Shown piece after piece: positions 29,258-38,896 of a stretch of DNA of 64,000 nucleotides. A program made the position numbers and the translations under genes. Below the pieces are notes generated by a model, which made no database searches, was not told the DNA's origin, and saw nothing but the letters and a program-made list of their open reading frames with translations. The stretch comes from Legionella nautarum (GTDB taxonomy: Bacteria > Pseudomonadota > Gammaproteobacteria > Legionellales > Legionellaceae), in the NCBI RefSeq assembly GCF_001467895.1, contig NZ_LNYO01000024.1, positions 545,102 to 609,101 of the forward strand. Direction: 5' to 3'. Within the stretch, counting starts at the first letter, position 1; each line of letters starts with the position of its first letter.

Positions 29258-29505
29258 ATTTAAGGAATTTGTATTCATTTTATCCTGTTCAGCCTGAGGA
29301 GCAGGTATGGCGTGCGTCTCGAAGCCTGACCTGAGGCTCCTTCGAAGGGGCTTGTCCTGAAGCTCTCGAAGGCCTGCCCTGGGCTCTTGAAGGGGGGCGC
29401 TTTTGCGACACTTCGAGACAGCGCTGCGCGCTTCCTCAGTGCGAACGGGATAAACATAACGATCAATGAACTAAATGGTCTATTTAATTTCGTGGGGATA
29501 TCTCT
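29258..29505 (+). repeat. REP-doublet (REPIN-like) element, copy A
   Basis: An inverted pair of REP-like units (minus-oriented at about 29286-29326, plus-oriented at 29411-29448, core CTTCGAGAC...GCGC...TCCTCAG...CGAACGG) flanks three loose tandem repeats of about 23 bp built on CTTGTCCTGAAGCTCTCGAA. Shared flanks (ATTTAAGGAATTTGTATTCA on the left, GTGGGGATA on the right) are also found in the copy at 59.3 kb. It fills most of the gap between zipA and murF. Confidence 0.85.
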
Positions 29506-29658
29506 GAGCCGGAACGGAACCAGATAAAATTACCTTAGCTTAATGGTGCTAGATCAAGGCCCAATCTACAATTCAACTAGGTAGCGAGAATGATAATTCT
29601 ACGCTGGTGAGTTTTGCGAATAATCAGTACACTAGTCTTTTAACCATTTAAAAACATC

Positions 29659-30993
29659 ATGAACCTAAACTTAAATAATATTGCCGAACTATTTAATAGT
29701 TCCTTTTCAAGTAATCCATTAATTAATGGGGTTTGCATTGATAGTCGTAAGGTAAAATCAGGCGATTTATTTGTTGCCTTGCAGGGGGAAAATTTTGATG
29801 GTCATGATTTTATTAAAGATGCAGTTGCAAAAGGTGCTGCCGCTGTCATTTGTAGCCGAAAGAACACCGAAGTCACTATCCCACAAATCGAAGTCACGGA
29901 TACTCTACAAGCCTTAGCAAAATTAGCCGCCCATTATCGTTTAACAATTCACTGTCCAGTCATTGCGCTGACAGGAAGTAATGGTAAGACCACTGTGAAA
30001 GAAATGATTTCTTCTATTTTACCAAAACCGGCTCACGCGACTCCTGGAAACTTAAATAATCATATCGGAGCTCCCTTAAGCGTACTGCAATTATTGCCCG
30101 AACATCGTTATGCAGTTTTTGAATTAGGTGCCAACCACATTGGAGAAATTGCTCATACAGTGGCGGTGGTTCAACCGCAAGTGGCGCTGATTAATAATAT
30201 TGCACCTGCCCACATCGAGGGCTTTGGTTCCATTGATGGGGTGGCGCGCGCAAAAGGCGAGATTTATCAAGGTCTCAGTGCGGATGGTACTGCAGTGATT
30301 AATGATGATGACGACTATGCTCATTTCTGGGATGAGTTGCTAAGGGATAAAAAGCAATTACGATTTTCTTTAACAAAACCAGTTGATGTTTATGCACGAA
30401 ATCTTTCCTTTAATGAGGGAGGTTATGCCTCTTTTGCTCTGGTATTGCCTATCGGAGAGGCAGAAGTCAGTTTACAAGTTCCTGGGGAACATTCCGTGCG
30501 CAATGCCTTAGCGGCAGCAAGCTGTTGTTATGCGGTAGGTATTTCCTTGACTGATATTGTTCAAGGATTAAACCAATTTCAGGGCGTAGCGGGGCGAATG
30601 GCCTTTCGTGCTGGCAAAAATAATTCGCTTATTATTGATGACACTTATAATGCTAATTTGCGTTCTGTGCTTATAGCGATTGACGTGCTTGCCAAACGAC
30701 AGGGGCAGCGAATTCTCGTCTTGGGAAATTTAGGTGAGCTTGGCGCCTGGACAAGAGAGCATCATGAAGAGATTGGACGTGTTGCTCAGCAGCGTGGTAT
30801 TGATCGATTAATGACTTGCGGAACGCACAGTGAATACAGTGCTCTAGCCTTTGGTTCTGCAGCAAAACATTATAAAAATCAAGAAGAATTGGCGCGAGAT
30901 TTGCTCCCTGAACTCAATAAGAATACTACGGTTCTAGTAAAAGGCTCGCGCTCTGCTGCGATGGAAAAAATCGTACAGCAATTGATAAGCTGA
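29659..30993 (+). CDS. murF: UDP-MurNAc-tripeptide:D-Ala-D-Ala ligase
   Basis: Cytoplasmic Mur ligase that adds D-Ala-D-Ala to complete the peptidoglycan precursor pentapeptide. The 444 residues match the family (E. coli 452). The N-terminal substrate domain has VCIDSRKVKSGDLFVAL, the ATP loop is ALTGSNGKTTVKEM, the central domain has NHIGAPLSVLQL and FELGANHIGEI, and the C-terminal domain includes LIIDDTYNAN. No Shine-Dalgarno is evident. It is the first gene of the partial division and wall cluster here; murE, which normally precedes it, is not in the window. Confidence 0.96.
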   Translation: MNLNLNNIAELFNSSFSSNPLINGVCIDSRKVKSGDLFVALQGENFDGHDFIKDAVAKGAAAVICSRKNTEVTIPQIEVTDTLQALAKLAAHYRLTIHCPVIALTGSNGKTTVKEMISSILPKPAHATPGNLNNHIGAPLSVLQLLPEHRYAVFELGANHIGEIAHTVAVVQPQVALINNIAPAHIEGFGSIDGVARAKGEIYQGLSADGTAVINDDDDYAHFWDELLRDKKQLRFSLTKPVDVYARNLSFNEGGYASFALVLPIGEAEVSLQVPGEHSVRNALAAASCCYAVGISLTDIVQGLNQFQGVAGRMAFRAGKNNSLIIDDTYNANLRSVLIAIDVLAKRQGQRILVLGNLGELGAWTREHHEEIGRVAQQRGIDRLMTCGTHSEYSALAFGSAAKHYKNQEELARDLLPELNKNTTVLVKGSRSAAMEKIVQQLIS

Positions 30994-31035
30994 ATAGTTT
31001 AATTGCACGACTTAACTTTTTGAGAGGTAAAAAAG

Positions 31036-32121
31036 ATGCTTTATTGGCTAACACAGCTATTACAAGGGCAATATCATGCATTTCGAGTGTTCCAATATTT
31101 GACCTTTCGTTCTATTTTGGCCGCTTTAACCGCGCTCCTTGTGGGATTGTTCTGTGGTCCTTTAATGATTAATTGGCTTCGAAATTTGCAAATCGGTCAG
31201 ATGGTACGCGATGATGGGCCAAAATCACATTTATCAAAAGCAGGAACCCCAACAATGGGGGGCGTGTTGATTTTATTAGCGGTGCTAGTAAGCAGCTTAT
31301 TATGGGGTGATCTGCATCAACCTGCTCTTTGGCTAGTTATGCTCGTGACTGCCAGTTTTGGCCTTGTCGGTTGGATTGACGATTATCGCAAAGTCGTTAG
31401 AAAAAATTCCAAAGGATTACCGGGGCGATGGAAATATTTTTGGCAATCTGTGATCGCACTCGCTGCAGTGCTTTTCCTCTATTTAAGCCCCGATATTCCT
31501 GTTAGTTCACATTTAACAGTTCCTTTTTTCAAAAATTTATTGATAAATTTGGGACCGTTATTCCCCCTGCTCGCCTATTTCGTCATTGTAGGTAGTTCTA
31601 ATGCAGTGAATTTAACAGATGGCTTGGATGGTTTAGCAATCATGCCTATCGTCATGGTGGCTGGTGCATTGGGTGTTTTTGCTTATGCAAGTTCCAATGC
31701 TTTGTACGCTCACTATTTAGCCATTCCATATGTCCCTAATACTGGGGAACTTACGATTTTTTGCTCAGCTTTGGTCGGTGCAGGACTTGGTTTTCTTTGG
31801 TATAACAGTTACCCTGCGCAGGTTTTTATGGGTGATGTTGGTTCTTTGTCGCTAGGAGCCGCTCTTGGGATCGTTGCGATTATCGTTCGGCAAGAATTAG
31901 TATTACTTATCATGGGTGGTCTATTTGTTATCGAAACGCTATCCGTTATTTTGCAAGTGGGATATTTTAAATATACTGGCGGTAAACGTTTATTTCGCAT
32001 GGCCCCTCTCCACCATCATTTTGAATTAAAAGGATGGTCTGAGCCCAAGGTCATTGTGCGTTTTTGGATTATGACAGTAGTCTTTGTGCTTTGCGGGTTA
32101 GCAACTCTAAAATTAAGATAG
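31036..32121 (+). CDS. mraY: Phospho-MurNAc-pentapeptide translocase
   Basis: Integral membrane enzyme that transfers phospho-MurNAc-pentapeptide to undecaprenyl phosphate to form lipid I. The 361-residue protein has about ten membrane helices. Signature motifs are [18 protein letters not shown], the Asp pair in [23 protein letters not shown], and the histidine motif [12 protein letters not shown]. The gene is 42 bp after murF and 8 bp before murD, so all are on one transcript. Confidence 0.97.
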   Translation: MLYWLTQLLQGQYHAFRVFQYLTFRSILAALTALLVGLFCGPLMINWLRNLQIGQMVRDDGPKSHLSKAGTPTMGGVLILLAVLVSSLLWGDLHQPALWLVMLVTASFGLVGWIDDYRKVVRKNSKGLPGRWKYFWQSVIALAAVLFLYLSPDIPVSSHLTVPFFKNLLINLGPLFPLLAYFVIVGSSNAVNLTDGLDGLAIMPIVMVAGALGVFAYASSNALYAHYLAIPYVPNTGELTIFCSALVGAGLGFLWYNSYPAQVFMGDVGSLSLGAALGIVAIIVRQELVLLIMGGLFVIETLSVILQVGYFKYTGGKRLFRMAPLHHHFELKGWSEPKVIVRFWIMTVVFVLCGLATLKLR

Positions 32122-32129
32122 GTGCGATC

Positions 32130-33461
32130 ATGAGTCAACCACTTTATTTAGTCGCGGGTTTAGGTAAAACAGGGCATTCCATTGCAAATTATTTGCGCCG
32201 ACGCAACATGCCTTTTGTGGTTTTCGATACGCGGCGTGAAGTTGAAGGCTTAGCCGAATTTACTAACCAATTTCCAGGGGTGGAGGTATTTTTAGGTGCA
32301 TTCCCCACCGTCCTGTTTGAGCAGTTAGATAGCATTATAACAAGCCCAGGCGTATCGCTTGATGAACCTTTTTTGCATCAAGCGCTTCAACTTAATATTC
32401 CGGTCTACGGGGATATTGAATGCCTTGCTCGTGATCTAAAAACGCCTGTCGTTGCAATCACTGGGACGAATGGTAAATCAACGGTCACGACCTTGGTCGG
32501 TGAAATGGCTAAAGCCGCGGGTTTAAATGTTGCGGTTGCTGGCAATATTGGTTTACCCGTTCTGGATTTATTAGATAATGGTATTCAATATGATTTGTGG
32601 GTACTCGAGTTATCAAGTTTTCAGTTAGAGTTAACGCACTCCCTAAAGCCTAGAGCAGCAACCATTCTTAATATTTCCCCTGATCATTTAGATAGACATC
32701 GTACCTTGGCTGCTTATACCGCGGCAAAACAGCGGGTTTATAAAAACGCGGAATTTATTTTGTATAATCGCGATGATCAGGCCACTTACCCCCCCAATGA
32801 GATTTTATCGATCAGTTATGGTCTAGATACGCCAGCAGAAGGGGAGTGGGGTATCGTTGAAAAGCAAGGGGTTTATTATCTTGCTCAAGGATCGTATCTT
32901 TTATTAGCCGTCGACCAATTGCGCATTAAGGGAAAACACAATTGGCAAAATGCGCTGGCTGCCTGTGCCTTGGCTTCTGTTGCCGATATTAAGCCCGAAT
33001 TTATGATTAAAGTATTAGAGACTTTTTCAGGCTTACCTCATCGTTGTCAGTGGGTCCGAAATTTAAATGGGGTGGATTGGATTAATGACTCAAAAGGAAC
33101 AAATATAGGAGCAGCTATCTCTGCTATTTCTGGAATAGGAGGTTCCATGCAAGGGAAGATTGTATTAATTGCCGGAGGAATTGGCAAGGGAGCCGATTTC
33201 ACTGAACTACGCACTCCAGTAGCTGATTATGTCCGTTCAGTCGTGTTAATTGGTGAAGATGCCGATAAAATTCAAGCGGCTTTATCCAATGTCGTACCTG
33301 TGCTGCGAGCCCCGTCACTTGATGGTGCTGTGAATCTCGCGAAATCACAAGCGATGCCAGGTGATGTTGTTTTATTATCGCCGGCTTGTGCCAGTTTTGA
33401 TATGTTCAAGGATTTTAATCATCGTGGCGAATCATTCGCTAATTTAGTAGGGCAATTGTGA
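32130..33461 (+). CDS. murD: UDP-MurNAc-L-alanine:D-glutamate ligase
   Basis: Adds D-Glu to UDP-MurNAc-L-Ala. The 443-residue protein (E. coli 438) begins MSQPLYLVAGLGKTGHS with the N-terminal Rossmann loop. It has the ATP loop AITGTNGKSTVTTL, the central DLWVLELSSFQLE and ISPDHLDRH, and the C-terminal VDWINDSKGTN and DVVLLSPACASFDMF. The ATG at 32130 has AGGTG upstream; an in-frame start at 32064 would lie inside mraY and is rejected. Confidence 0.97.
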   Translation: MSQPLYLVAGLGKTGHSIANYLRRRNMPFVVFDTRREVEGLAEFTNQFPGVEVFLGAFPTVLFEQLDSIITSPGVSLDEPFLHQALQLNIPVYGDIECLARDLKTPVVAITGTNGKSTVTTLVGEMAKAAGLNVAVAGNIGLPVLDLLDNGIQYDLWVLELSSFQLELTHSLKPRAATILNISPDHLDRHRTLAAYTAAKQRVYKNAEFILYNRDDQATYPPNEILSISYGLDTPAEGEWGIVEKQGVYYLAQGSYLLLAVDQLRIKGKHNWQNALAACALASVADIKPEFMIKVLETFSGLPHRCQWVRNLNGVDWINDSKGTNIGAAISAISGIGGSMQGKIVLIAGGIGKGADFTELRTPVADYVRSVVLIGEDADKIQAALSNVVPVLRAPSLDGAVNLAKSQAMPGDVVLLSPACASFDMFKDFNHRGESFANLVGQL

Positions 33462-33467
33462 GTAGTT

Positions 33468-34643
33468 ATGCAGCCTCGTCATTATAATCAACGCGGTAAA
33501 CCAACGAATAAACCCATCGCACTCTATGACAAATGGTTAATGGGTGCGGTATTGGGTTTATTGATTATTGGATTAATGATGGTTGCTTCGAGCTCTGTCA
33601 TGATATCGACCAAATATTATGATCAACCTTTTCATTTTTTGATTCGCCAATCCTGTTATTTATTTGCCGGATTTGTAGTCGCTCTTGTGGTGATGCGTGT
33701 TGATAGTGCTGCTTGGGAAAAAATAAGCACGCCCTTATTGTTGATTTGCTTATTAATGTTATTGGTCGTTTTAGTACCCGGTATTGGTCGCTCAGTGAAT
33801 GGTAGCCGACGCTGGCTAGCTTTAGGGCCAATAGGTATTCAAGTGTCAGAGCTGGCTAAAATGACGATGATATTTTACGTGGCCGGCTATTTAGTGCGAC
33901 AACAAGCGAGTGTACAACAGAGTATCTTCGGCTTTATTAAGCCGATGATTATCTTGGGTGTGATTGCCATTTTATTGCTCATGGAGCCCGATTTTGGTGC
34001 TACCGTGGTTATTACTGGAACAATAATGGCAATGTTATTTTTGGCTGGCGTAAAATTGCGTTATTATATAGGTTTGGTGATTGTTGTTATTTGTTGTCTT
34101 GTCGTGCTTGCGTTGTCTTCGCCTTATCGAGTAGCCCGGCTAACAGCCTTTCTCGATCCTTGGGCCGACCAATTTAATTCAGGCTATCAACTTACTCAGT
34201 CGCTTATCGCATTTGGACGCGGTGGTTGGTTAGGTGTAGGACTGGGCGAGAGTGTCCAAAAGTTGTTCTATTTACCAGAGGCGCATACGGATTTTCTGTT
34301 TGCTGTACTTGCAGAGGAGCTAGGGTTGTTAGGTGTGACTCTAGTACTGAGCCTATATAGTATACTAGTTGTAAGAGGGCTAATGATTGGTTTCACAGCG
34401 CATAGCCAAGAACGATTATTTGCAGCATTTACTGCTTATGGTTTGACGTTTTGGTTAGGATTGCAAGCAGCCATCAATATGGGGGTCAACTCAGGATTGT
34501 TGCCTACAAAAGGGTTAACTTTACCCATGTTGAGTTATGGTGGCGCTAGCATGGTTGTGAATTGTATGGTCATTGCCCTTCTTCTTCGCATTGATCATGA
34601 AAATCGTTGGCATGCTCTAGGATTGAGGTCGCCGACATCATAA
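33468..34643 (+). CDS. ftsW: Septal peptidoglycan polymerase FtsW
   Basis: SEDS-family membrane glycosyltransferase that works with FtsI at the division site. The 391 residues contain about ten membrane helices. Family motifs are GSRRWLALGPIGIQVSELAK, LLMEPDFGATVV, GYQLTQSLIAFGRGG, LPEAHTDFLFAVLAEELG and LPTKGLTLPMLSYGGAS. The gene follows murD by 6 bp. Its stop codon adjoins a perfect inverted repeat, and murG, which usually comes next, is absent. Confidence 0.96.
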   Translation: MQPRHYNQRGKPTNKPIALYDKWLMGAVLGLLIIGLMMVASSSVMISTKYYDQPFHFLIRQSCYLFAGFVVALVVMRVDSAAWEKISTPLLLICLLMLLVVLVPGIGRSVNGSRRWLALGPIGIQVSELAKMTMIFYVAGYLVRQQASVQQSIFGFIKPMIILGVIAILLLMEPDFGATVVITGTIMAMLFLAGVKLRYYIGLVIVVICCLVVLALSSPYRVARLTAFLDPWADQFNSGYQLTQSLIAFGRGGWLGVGLGESVQKLFYLPEAHTDFLFAVLAEELGLLGVTLVLSLYSILVVRGLMIGFTAHSQERLFAAFTAYGLTFWLGLQAAINMGVNSGLLPTKGLTLPMLSYGGASMVVNCMVIALLLRIDHENRWHALGLRSPTS

Positions 34644-34687
34644 TTCTAGAAAAGTAGGTATGAAAGATGCTTCTACTTTTCTAGAAT
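34643..34687 (+). repeat. Perfect 15-bp inverted repeat between ftsW and murC
   Basis: ATTCTAGAAAAGTAG (34643-34657) is the exact reverse complement of 34673-34687, with a 15-base loop. The first arm starts on the last base of the ftsW stop codon and the second ends some 10 bp before the murC Shine-Dalgarno (AGGGGA). No T-run follows. It could be an attenuating or protective mRNA hairpin, or a protein-binding site. Confidence 0.9.
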
Positions 34688-34705
34688 AACGAATAGGGGA
34701 ACTTT

Positions 34706-36127
34706 GTGAACAATGTAGAACAATTCTTGTCACCAAGGATGGGGCGAGTTGAGCAGATTCATTTTGTTGGCATAGGTGGTGCTGGTATGTGTGGCATCGC
34801 AGAAGTACTACATAATCAAGGCTATAGGATCACTGGTTCTGATCTGAGTGACAGCCGTGTAGTGCAGCGCTTACAGTCTTTAGGGATTAGAGTCTATATT
34901 GGCCATCAAGTTGAAAATATAGAGGGTGCCGATGTGGTGGTGAAATCCACCGCTGTTGAAGCGGACAACCCTGAAATTGTAGCGGCTCAAGAAAAATCAA
35001 TTCCCGTCATTCCTCGCGCCGCGATGCTTGCGGAGTTAATGCGTTTCCGTCACGGTATTGCCATTGCCGGTACCCATGGAAAAACAACCACAACGAGCCT
35101 TGTGAGTAGTGTCTTAGCCGAAGGCGGCTTAGATCCCAGTTTTGTTATTGGAGGAAAACTAAATAGTTGTGGCTCCAATGCCCAGCTAGGCAAATCAGCG
35201 TATTTTGTGGCAGAAGCCGACGAAAGTGACGCCTCATTTTTATTCTTAAAACCTATGATGGCCGTAGTAACCAATATTGATGCCGATCATATGGGAACCT
35301 ATGAGGATAATTTTGATAAGTTACGCAATACTTTTATTGAGTTTTTACATCATTTACCTTTCTACGGACTTGCGGTTCTTTGCCTTGAAGACGAAGAAGT
35401 TCGCAATATCATTCCGTTAGTACAACGTCCAATACGAACCTACGGCTTCCGCGAAGATGCCCATTATCGTGCTTTCGAATGGACCCAAAACGGCTTATTA
35501 AGCGAATTTAAAGTACAACGTCCAGCACCCCATGGCCCTTTAACTATTCAATTTAACTGGCCGGGACGCCATAATGTGCTTAACGCTTTAGCCACTATTG
35601 CTATCGCAACTGAGCTGGGTGTAAGTGATGAAGCGATTATTAATGGCTTGCTTAAATTCCAAGGGGTAGGTCGACGTTTCCAAATGCTTGGGGAGAAACG
35701 TTTTGAACATGGTTCGGCCATTGTTGTCGATGATTATGGACATCATCCCCAAGAAATCAGAACGACTATTGATGCTTTCCGTCGTGTTTGGCCCGACAAA
35801 CGTTTGATTCATGTGTTTCAACCACATCGATATAGTCGTACACAATCCTTATTTGATCAATTTGTGAATGTACTCTGCTTAGCTGACGAGTTACTGCTAT
35901 TAGATATTTATTCAGCTGGAGAGACAGCAATTCCTGGATTGACGAGTGAAACTTTGTTACAGCAAATTAACCAGAAACGGCCTAATGCCCGGCTAGTTAC
36001 ATCCCAAAATCTCACGGATGTCCTCAATGAATTGATTAGAGATGGAAACGTTATTTTAATGCAGGGCGCCGGTAATATTGGTCAAATGGCACTTAATCTG
36101 ATGCAGACAATGAGAGAATCAGCGTGA
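34706..36127 (+). CDS. murC: UDP-MurNAc:L-alanine ligase
   Basis: First Mur ligase, joining L-Ala to UDP-MurNAc. The 473 residues begin with GTG, supported by AGGGGA upstream, and soon reach IHFVGIGGAGMCGIAEVL, the N-terminal nucleotide loop. The ATP loop is AIAGTHGKTTTTSL, followed by FVAEADESDASFL, TNIDADHMGTYE, VVDDYGHHPQEI and HRYSRTQSLFDQF. All motifs are complete. The last four bases overlap the murB start (GTGA). Confidence 0.97.
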   Translation: MNNVEQFLSPRMGRVEQIHFVGIGGAGMCGIAEVLHNQGYRITGSDLSDSRVVQRLQSLGIRVYIGHQVENIEGADVVVKSTAVEADNPEIVAAQEKSIPVIPRAAMLAELMRFRHGIAIAGTHGKTTTTSLVSSVLAEGGLDPSFVIGGKLNSCGSNAQLGKSAYFVAEADESDASFLFLKPMMAVVTNIDADHMGTYEDNFDKLRNTFIEFLHHLPFYGLAVLCLEDEEVRNIIPLVQRPIRTYGFREDAHYRAFEWTQNGLLSEFKVQRPAPHGPLTIQFNWPGRHNVLNALATIAIATELGVSDEAIINGLLKFQGVGRRFQMLGEKRFEHGSAIVVDDYGHHPQEIRTTIDAFRRVWPDKRLIHVFQPHRYSRTQSLFDQFVNVLCLADELLLLDIYSAGETAIPGLTSETLLQQINQKRPNARLVTSQNLTDVLNELIRDGNVILMQGAGNIGQMALNLMQTMRESA

Positions 36128-37035
36128 ACAGATCAGAAGAAATCGCTCCAAGCCTAGGCTCTTATCAAGGACAGCTACTTTTCAACGAGCTTTTAGCTGA
36201 TTATACTACCTGGCGTGTTGGAGGAAGGGCAAAAAAGCTCTATAAACCTGCAGGCATTGCTGATTTGGCCCTGTTTATTAAACAGCTCCCTAAAGAAGAA
36301 TCGCTATTATGGTTGGGTCTGGGTTCTAATTCTCTAATCCGAGATAGTGGATTTGCTGGAACAGTGATATTAACCCAAGGATGCCTGAAAGAAATTAGTT
36401 TGCTGGGCGAAGAGTTAGTCTATGTCGAGGCTGGGGTTTCTTGCGCTACAATGGCGCGCTTTTGTGCTCGGGCGCATCTTGAAGGCGGTGAATTTTGGGC
36501 TGGCATTCCGGGTACGATGGGTGGTGCGCTGCGGATGAATGCCGGCTGTTTTGGTGGTGAAACTTGGCAAACCGTTGTTGAAGTCAAGACCATGACTCGT
36601 GATGGCGAAATAAGAGTGCGTAAACCCGAAGAGTTCGACATTGCTTATCGTCATGTTTCTGGGCTAGAAAATGAATGGTTTATCGCAGCAACTTGTCGTT
36701 TAGCCCGGGGACAAAAAGAAAAGTCGCTGCATCTAATCAAAGAATTATTGGCGCATCGTGCAGAGACTCAACCAACTAGCGAATATAATTGTGGCTCTGT
36801 TTTTAGAAATCCTCCGGGTAATTTTGCTGCCCGGCTTATTGAATCCTGCGGATTAAAAGGCAAGCAATTAGGCGGTGCTGTGGTTTCAACAAAACATGCC
36901 AATTTCATAATTAATCAACAAGGTGGCGCCTCAGCGAGCGATATTGAATCCCTCATTGAATTAGTGCGTGATACTGTGCATCAGACGACAAATATCGATT
37001 TAATTCGTGAAGTGCACATCATTGGAGAACTTTAA
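36124..37035 (+). CDS. murB: UDP-N-acetylenolpyruvoylglucosamine reductase
   Basis: FAD enzyme that reduces UDP-GlcNAc-enolpyruvate to UDP-MurNAc. The 303-residue length is that of the shorter type II MurB. Motifs are [43 protein letters not shown], the conserved [10 protein letters not shown] with the catalytic Ser, and [20 protein letters not shown]. It starts with GTG overlapping the murC stop, and its own stop overlaps the ddl start by one base. Confidence 0.96.
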   Translation: MNRSEEIAPSLGSYQGQLLFNELLADYTTWRVGGRAKKLYKPAGIADLALFIKQLPKEESLLWLGLGSNSLIRDSGFAGTVILTQGCLKEISLLGEELVYVEAGVSCATMARFCARAHLEGGEFWAGIPGTMGGALRMNAGCFGGETWQTVVEVKTMTRDGEIRVRKPEEFDIAYRHVSGLENEWFIAATCRLARGQKEKSLHLIKELLAHRAETQPTSEYNCGSVFRNPPGNFAARLIESCGLKGKQLGGAVVSTKHANFIINQQGGASASDIESLIELVRDTVHQTTNIDLIREVHIIGEL

Positions 37036-38126
37036 TGTCAAAAATAAACCTAGTGTTGCTCTATGGTGGCAAGTCTGGTGAACATGAAATTTCATTAATT
37101 TCTGCAGCGTCAGTATTAGCGCATTTGGATGCTAATAAATATCATATTATCCCTGTTGGAATGGATAAAGAGGGACGGTTTTACCAAAACGATTACCAAG
37201 AGTTGCTGGCTTATAAAGAGAGCCTCCCTGTGGTGACACCACGCTCACGTCCACTCGCAAGCTTATTAGTTGATGGACAGCTTGCTGTTGAGGCTGAGGT
37301 CGTTTTCCCCGTCGTCCATGGCCCTCTCTATGAAGACGGTTGTTTACAAGGGCTCTTGAAATTAGCCGGCGTCGCTTATGTGGGTTGCGATGTGCTCTCC
37401 TCGGCGATTAGTATGGATAAAGATATGGCACGCCGTCTTGCCTGCAACAATGAAATACGCTCAGCACGGTATCGGCTATTATCTTGGCATAGTTCAGCGC
37501 AGGAAAAACAACAATTTTGTCAGCAAGTCGTAGCCGAGTTAGGTTGGCCCTTATTTGTTAAACCTTGCTCATTAGGCTCAAGTGTTGGTATTCATAAAGT
37601 AAAAAACAATGAAGAGCTTGCTAGAGCCATTGAAGATGCTTTACGTTATGATGAAACTATTTTAGTAGAAGAATATATTTCAGGAAAAGAAATTGAATTA
37701 GCCGTTCTTGAAGCGACAGTGCCTTTTACTGTACCAAGAGTAAGTCTAGCGGGTGAAATTTGTGTTAATCATGCCGATGGATTTTATTCTTACACGGCAA
37801 AATATTTGGAAAGCAATCAAACGGAATTACATGTTCCGGCAAAACTTGACGAAGGGATAACAAAGCAATTACAAGGAATTGCTGCTGAAATTTTTACGCG
37901 GTTAAAATGTAGAGGAATGGCGCGTGTTGATTTCTTTGTCAATGAACAAACTGGTGGTATTTATTTCAATGAAATCAATACGTTACCAGGCTTTACATCG
38001 ATTAGCATGTATCCAAAATTATGGCAAGCTAGTGGTTTAAGATATCCGGAACTATTAGATGAATTGGTCAGCTTAGCAATGACGCATCAACGTTGTCGTC
38101 AGCAATTAGTCACCAGTTATCAGTAG
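37035..38126 (+). CDS. ddl: D-alanine:D-alanine ligase
   Basis: ATP-grasp ligase that makes D-Ala-D-Ala for MurF. The 363 residues include the N-terminal [33 protein letters not shown], the ATP-grasp loop [28 protein letters not shown] and the metal-site [17 protein letters not shown]. The length is that of the larger DdlA or VanA-like subgroup, a little longer than E. coli DdlB (306). The start overlaps the murB stop codon (TAATG). Confidence 0.96.
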   Translation: MSKINLVLLYGGKSGEHEISLISAASVLAHLDANKYHIIPVGMDKEGRFYQNDYQELLAYKESLPVVTPRSRPLASLLVDGQLAVEAEVVFPVVHGPLYEDGCLQGLLKLAGVAYVGCDVLSSAISMDKDMARRLACNNEIRSARYRLLSWHSSAQEKQQFCQQVVAELGWPLFVKPCSLGSSVGIHKVKNNEELARAIEDALRYDETILVEEYISGKEIELAVLEATVPFTVPRVSLAGEICVNHADGFYSYTAKYLESNQTELHVPAKLDEGITKQLQGIAAEIFTRLKCRGMARVDFFVNEQTGGIYFNEINTLPGFTSISMYPKLWQASGLRYPELLDELVSLAMTHQRCRQQLVTSYQ

Positions 38127-38148
38127 AAATAGATAGGGAAAGGAATGG

Positions 38149-38871
38149 ATGGGTGCTGAGACTGGGCGCTTGCGCAATACAGGCTTTTTAATGCTCTTAG
38201 TGGCTGCGGCCTTTATTTTGGTGGCGAAGCTACTCTATTCCTATGCGTCAGACCCGCAGCGATTCCCTATCAATACCGTTAAAATTGTAGCAAGTTATCA
38301 ACACATAACTCATAAGCAGCTTGAGTCAATTTTAACGGGCTATTTAAGTTCAAGTTTTTTTACTCTTTCGGTACATCGCTTGTATGCCGATTTAGCTGCG
38401 CTTGATTGGGCCAATAAAGTTCAGATTGAGCGACTATGGCCAGATACGCTAAAAATTACTCTAGTTGAAAAAATTCCAGTCGCAACTTGGAACGATGGGC
38501 TAATGACTGAAGAGGGTGAAATCTTTAATAAAGGGGGGGCATTGTCGGATTCCTCGTTGCCTCATTTCATTGGACCTATTAATCAGCAGAAAGAAGTCTT
38601 ACAAGTTTATAAAAAAATGAGTAAGATATTATCAATCTATGGATTACACGCAGCTGCATTAGAATGGCGAAATAATCATGCCTGGGAACTTACCCTGGCA
38701 AATGGTTTGCAGTTGCACTTAGGTAAACGAGATTTAGATACGCGGATAATACGATTCTGCAAAGCTTATCCTGCTGTATTTGCAGAGCGAGCAGATCAAT
38801 TAGCAAGTGTTGATTTACGGTATCCGCGAGGTATGGCGGTGCAATGGAAAAATAAACAAGTTAACGCTTGA
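38149..38871 (+). CDS. ftsQ: Cell division protein FtsQ
   Basis: Bitopic divisome protein that binds FtsB and FtsL. The 240-residue protein has a short cytoplasmic N-terminus, a membrane helix (FLMLLVAAAFILVAKLLYSY) and a periplasmic POTRA domain (PINTVKIVASYQHITHKQLE...), followed by the beta domain with IERLWPDTLKITLVEKIPVATW, where the family motif WP-x-x-L-x-V-x-x-x-E-x-x-P-x-A-x-W is plain. The sequence between ddl and ftsA is conserved in this role. Confidence 0.93.
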   Translation: MGAETGRLRNTGFLMLLVAAAFILVAKLLYSYASDPQRFPINTVKIVASYQHITHKQLESILTGYLSSSFFTLSVHRLYADLAALDWANKVQIERLWPDTLKITLVEKIPVATWNDGLMTEEGEIFNKGGALSDSSLPHFIGPINQQKEVLQVYKKMSKILSIYGLHAAALEWRNNHAWELTLANGLQLHLGKRDLDTRIIRFCKAYPAVFAERADQLASVDLRYPRGMAVQWKNKQVNA

Positions 38872-38896
38872 TTAAAAAAGACTGAACGGGAAGATA

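Noticed and set aside
29275-29466. Minus-strand open frame, similar to one at 59205-59561
   Set aside because: Both are chance frames in the REPIN-like repeat; their likeness comes from the shared repeat DNA.
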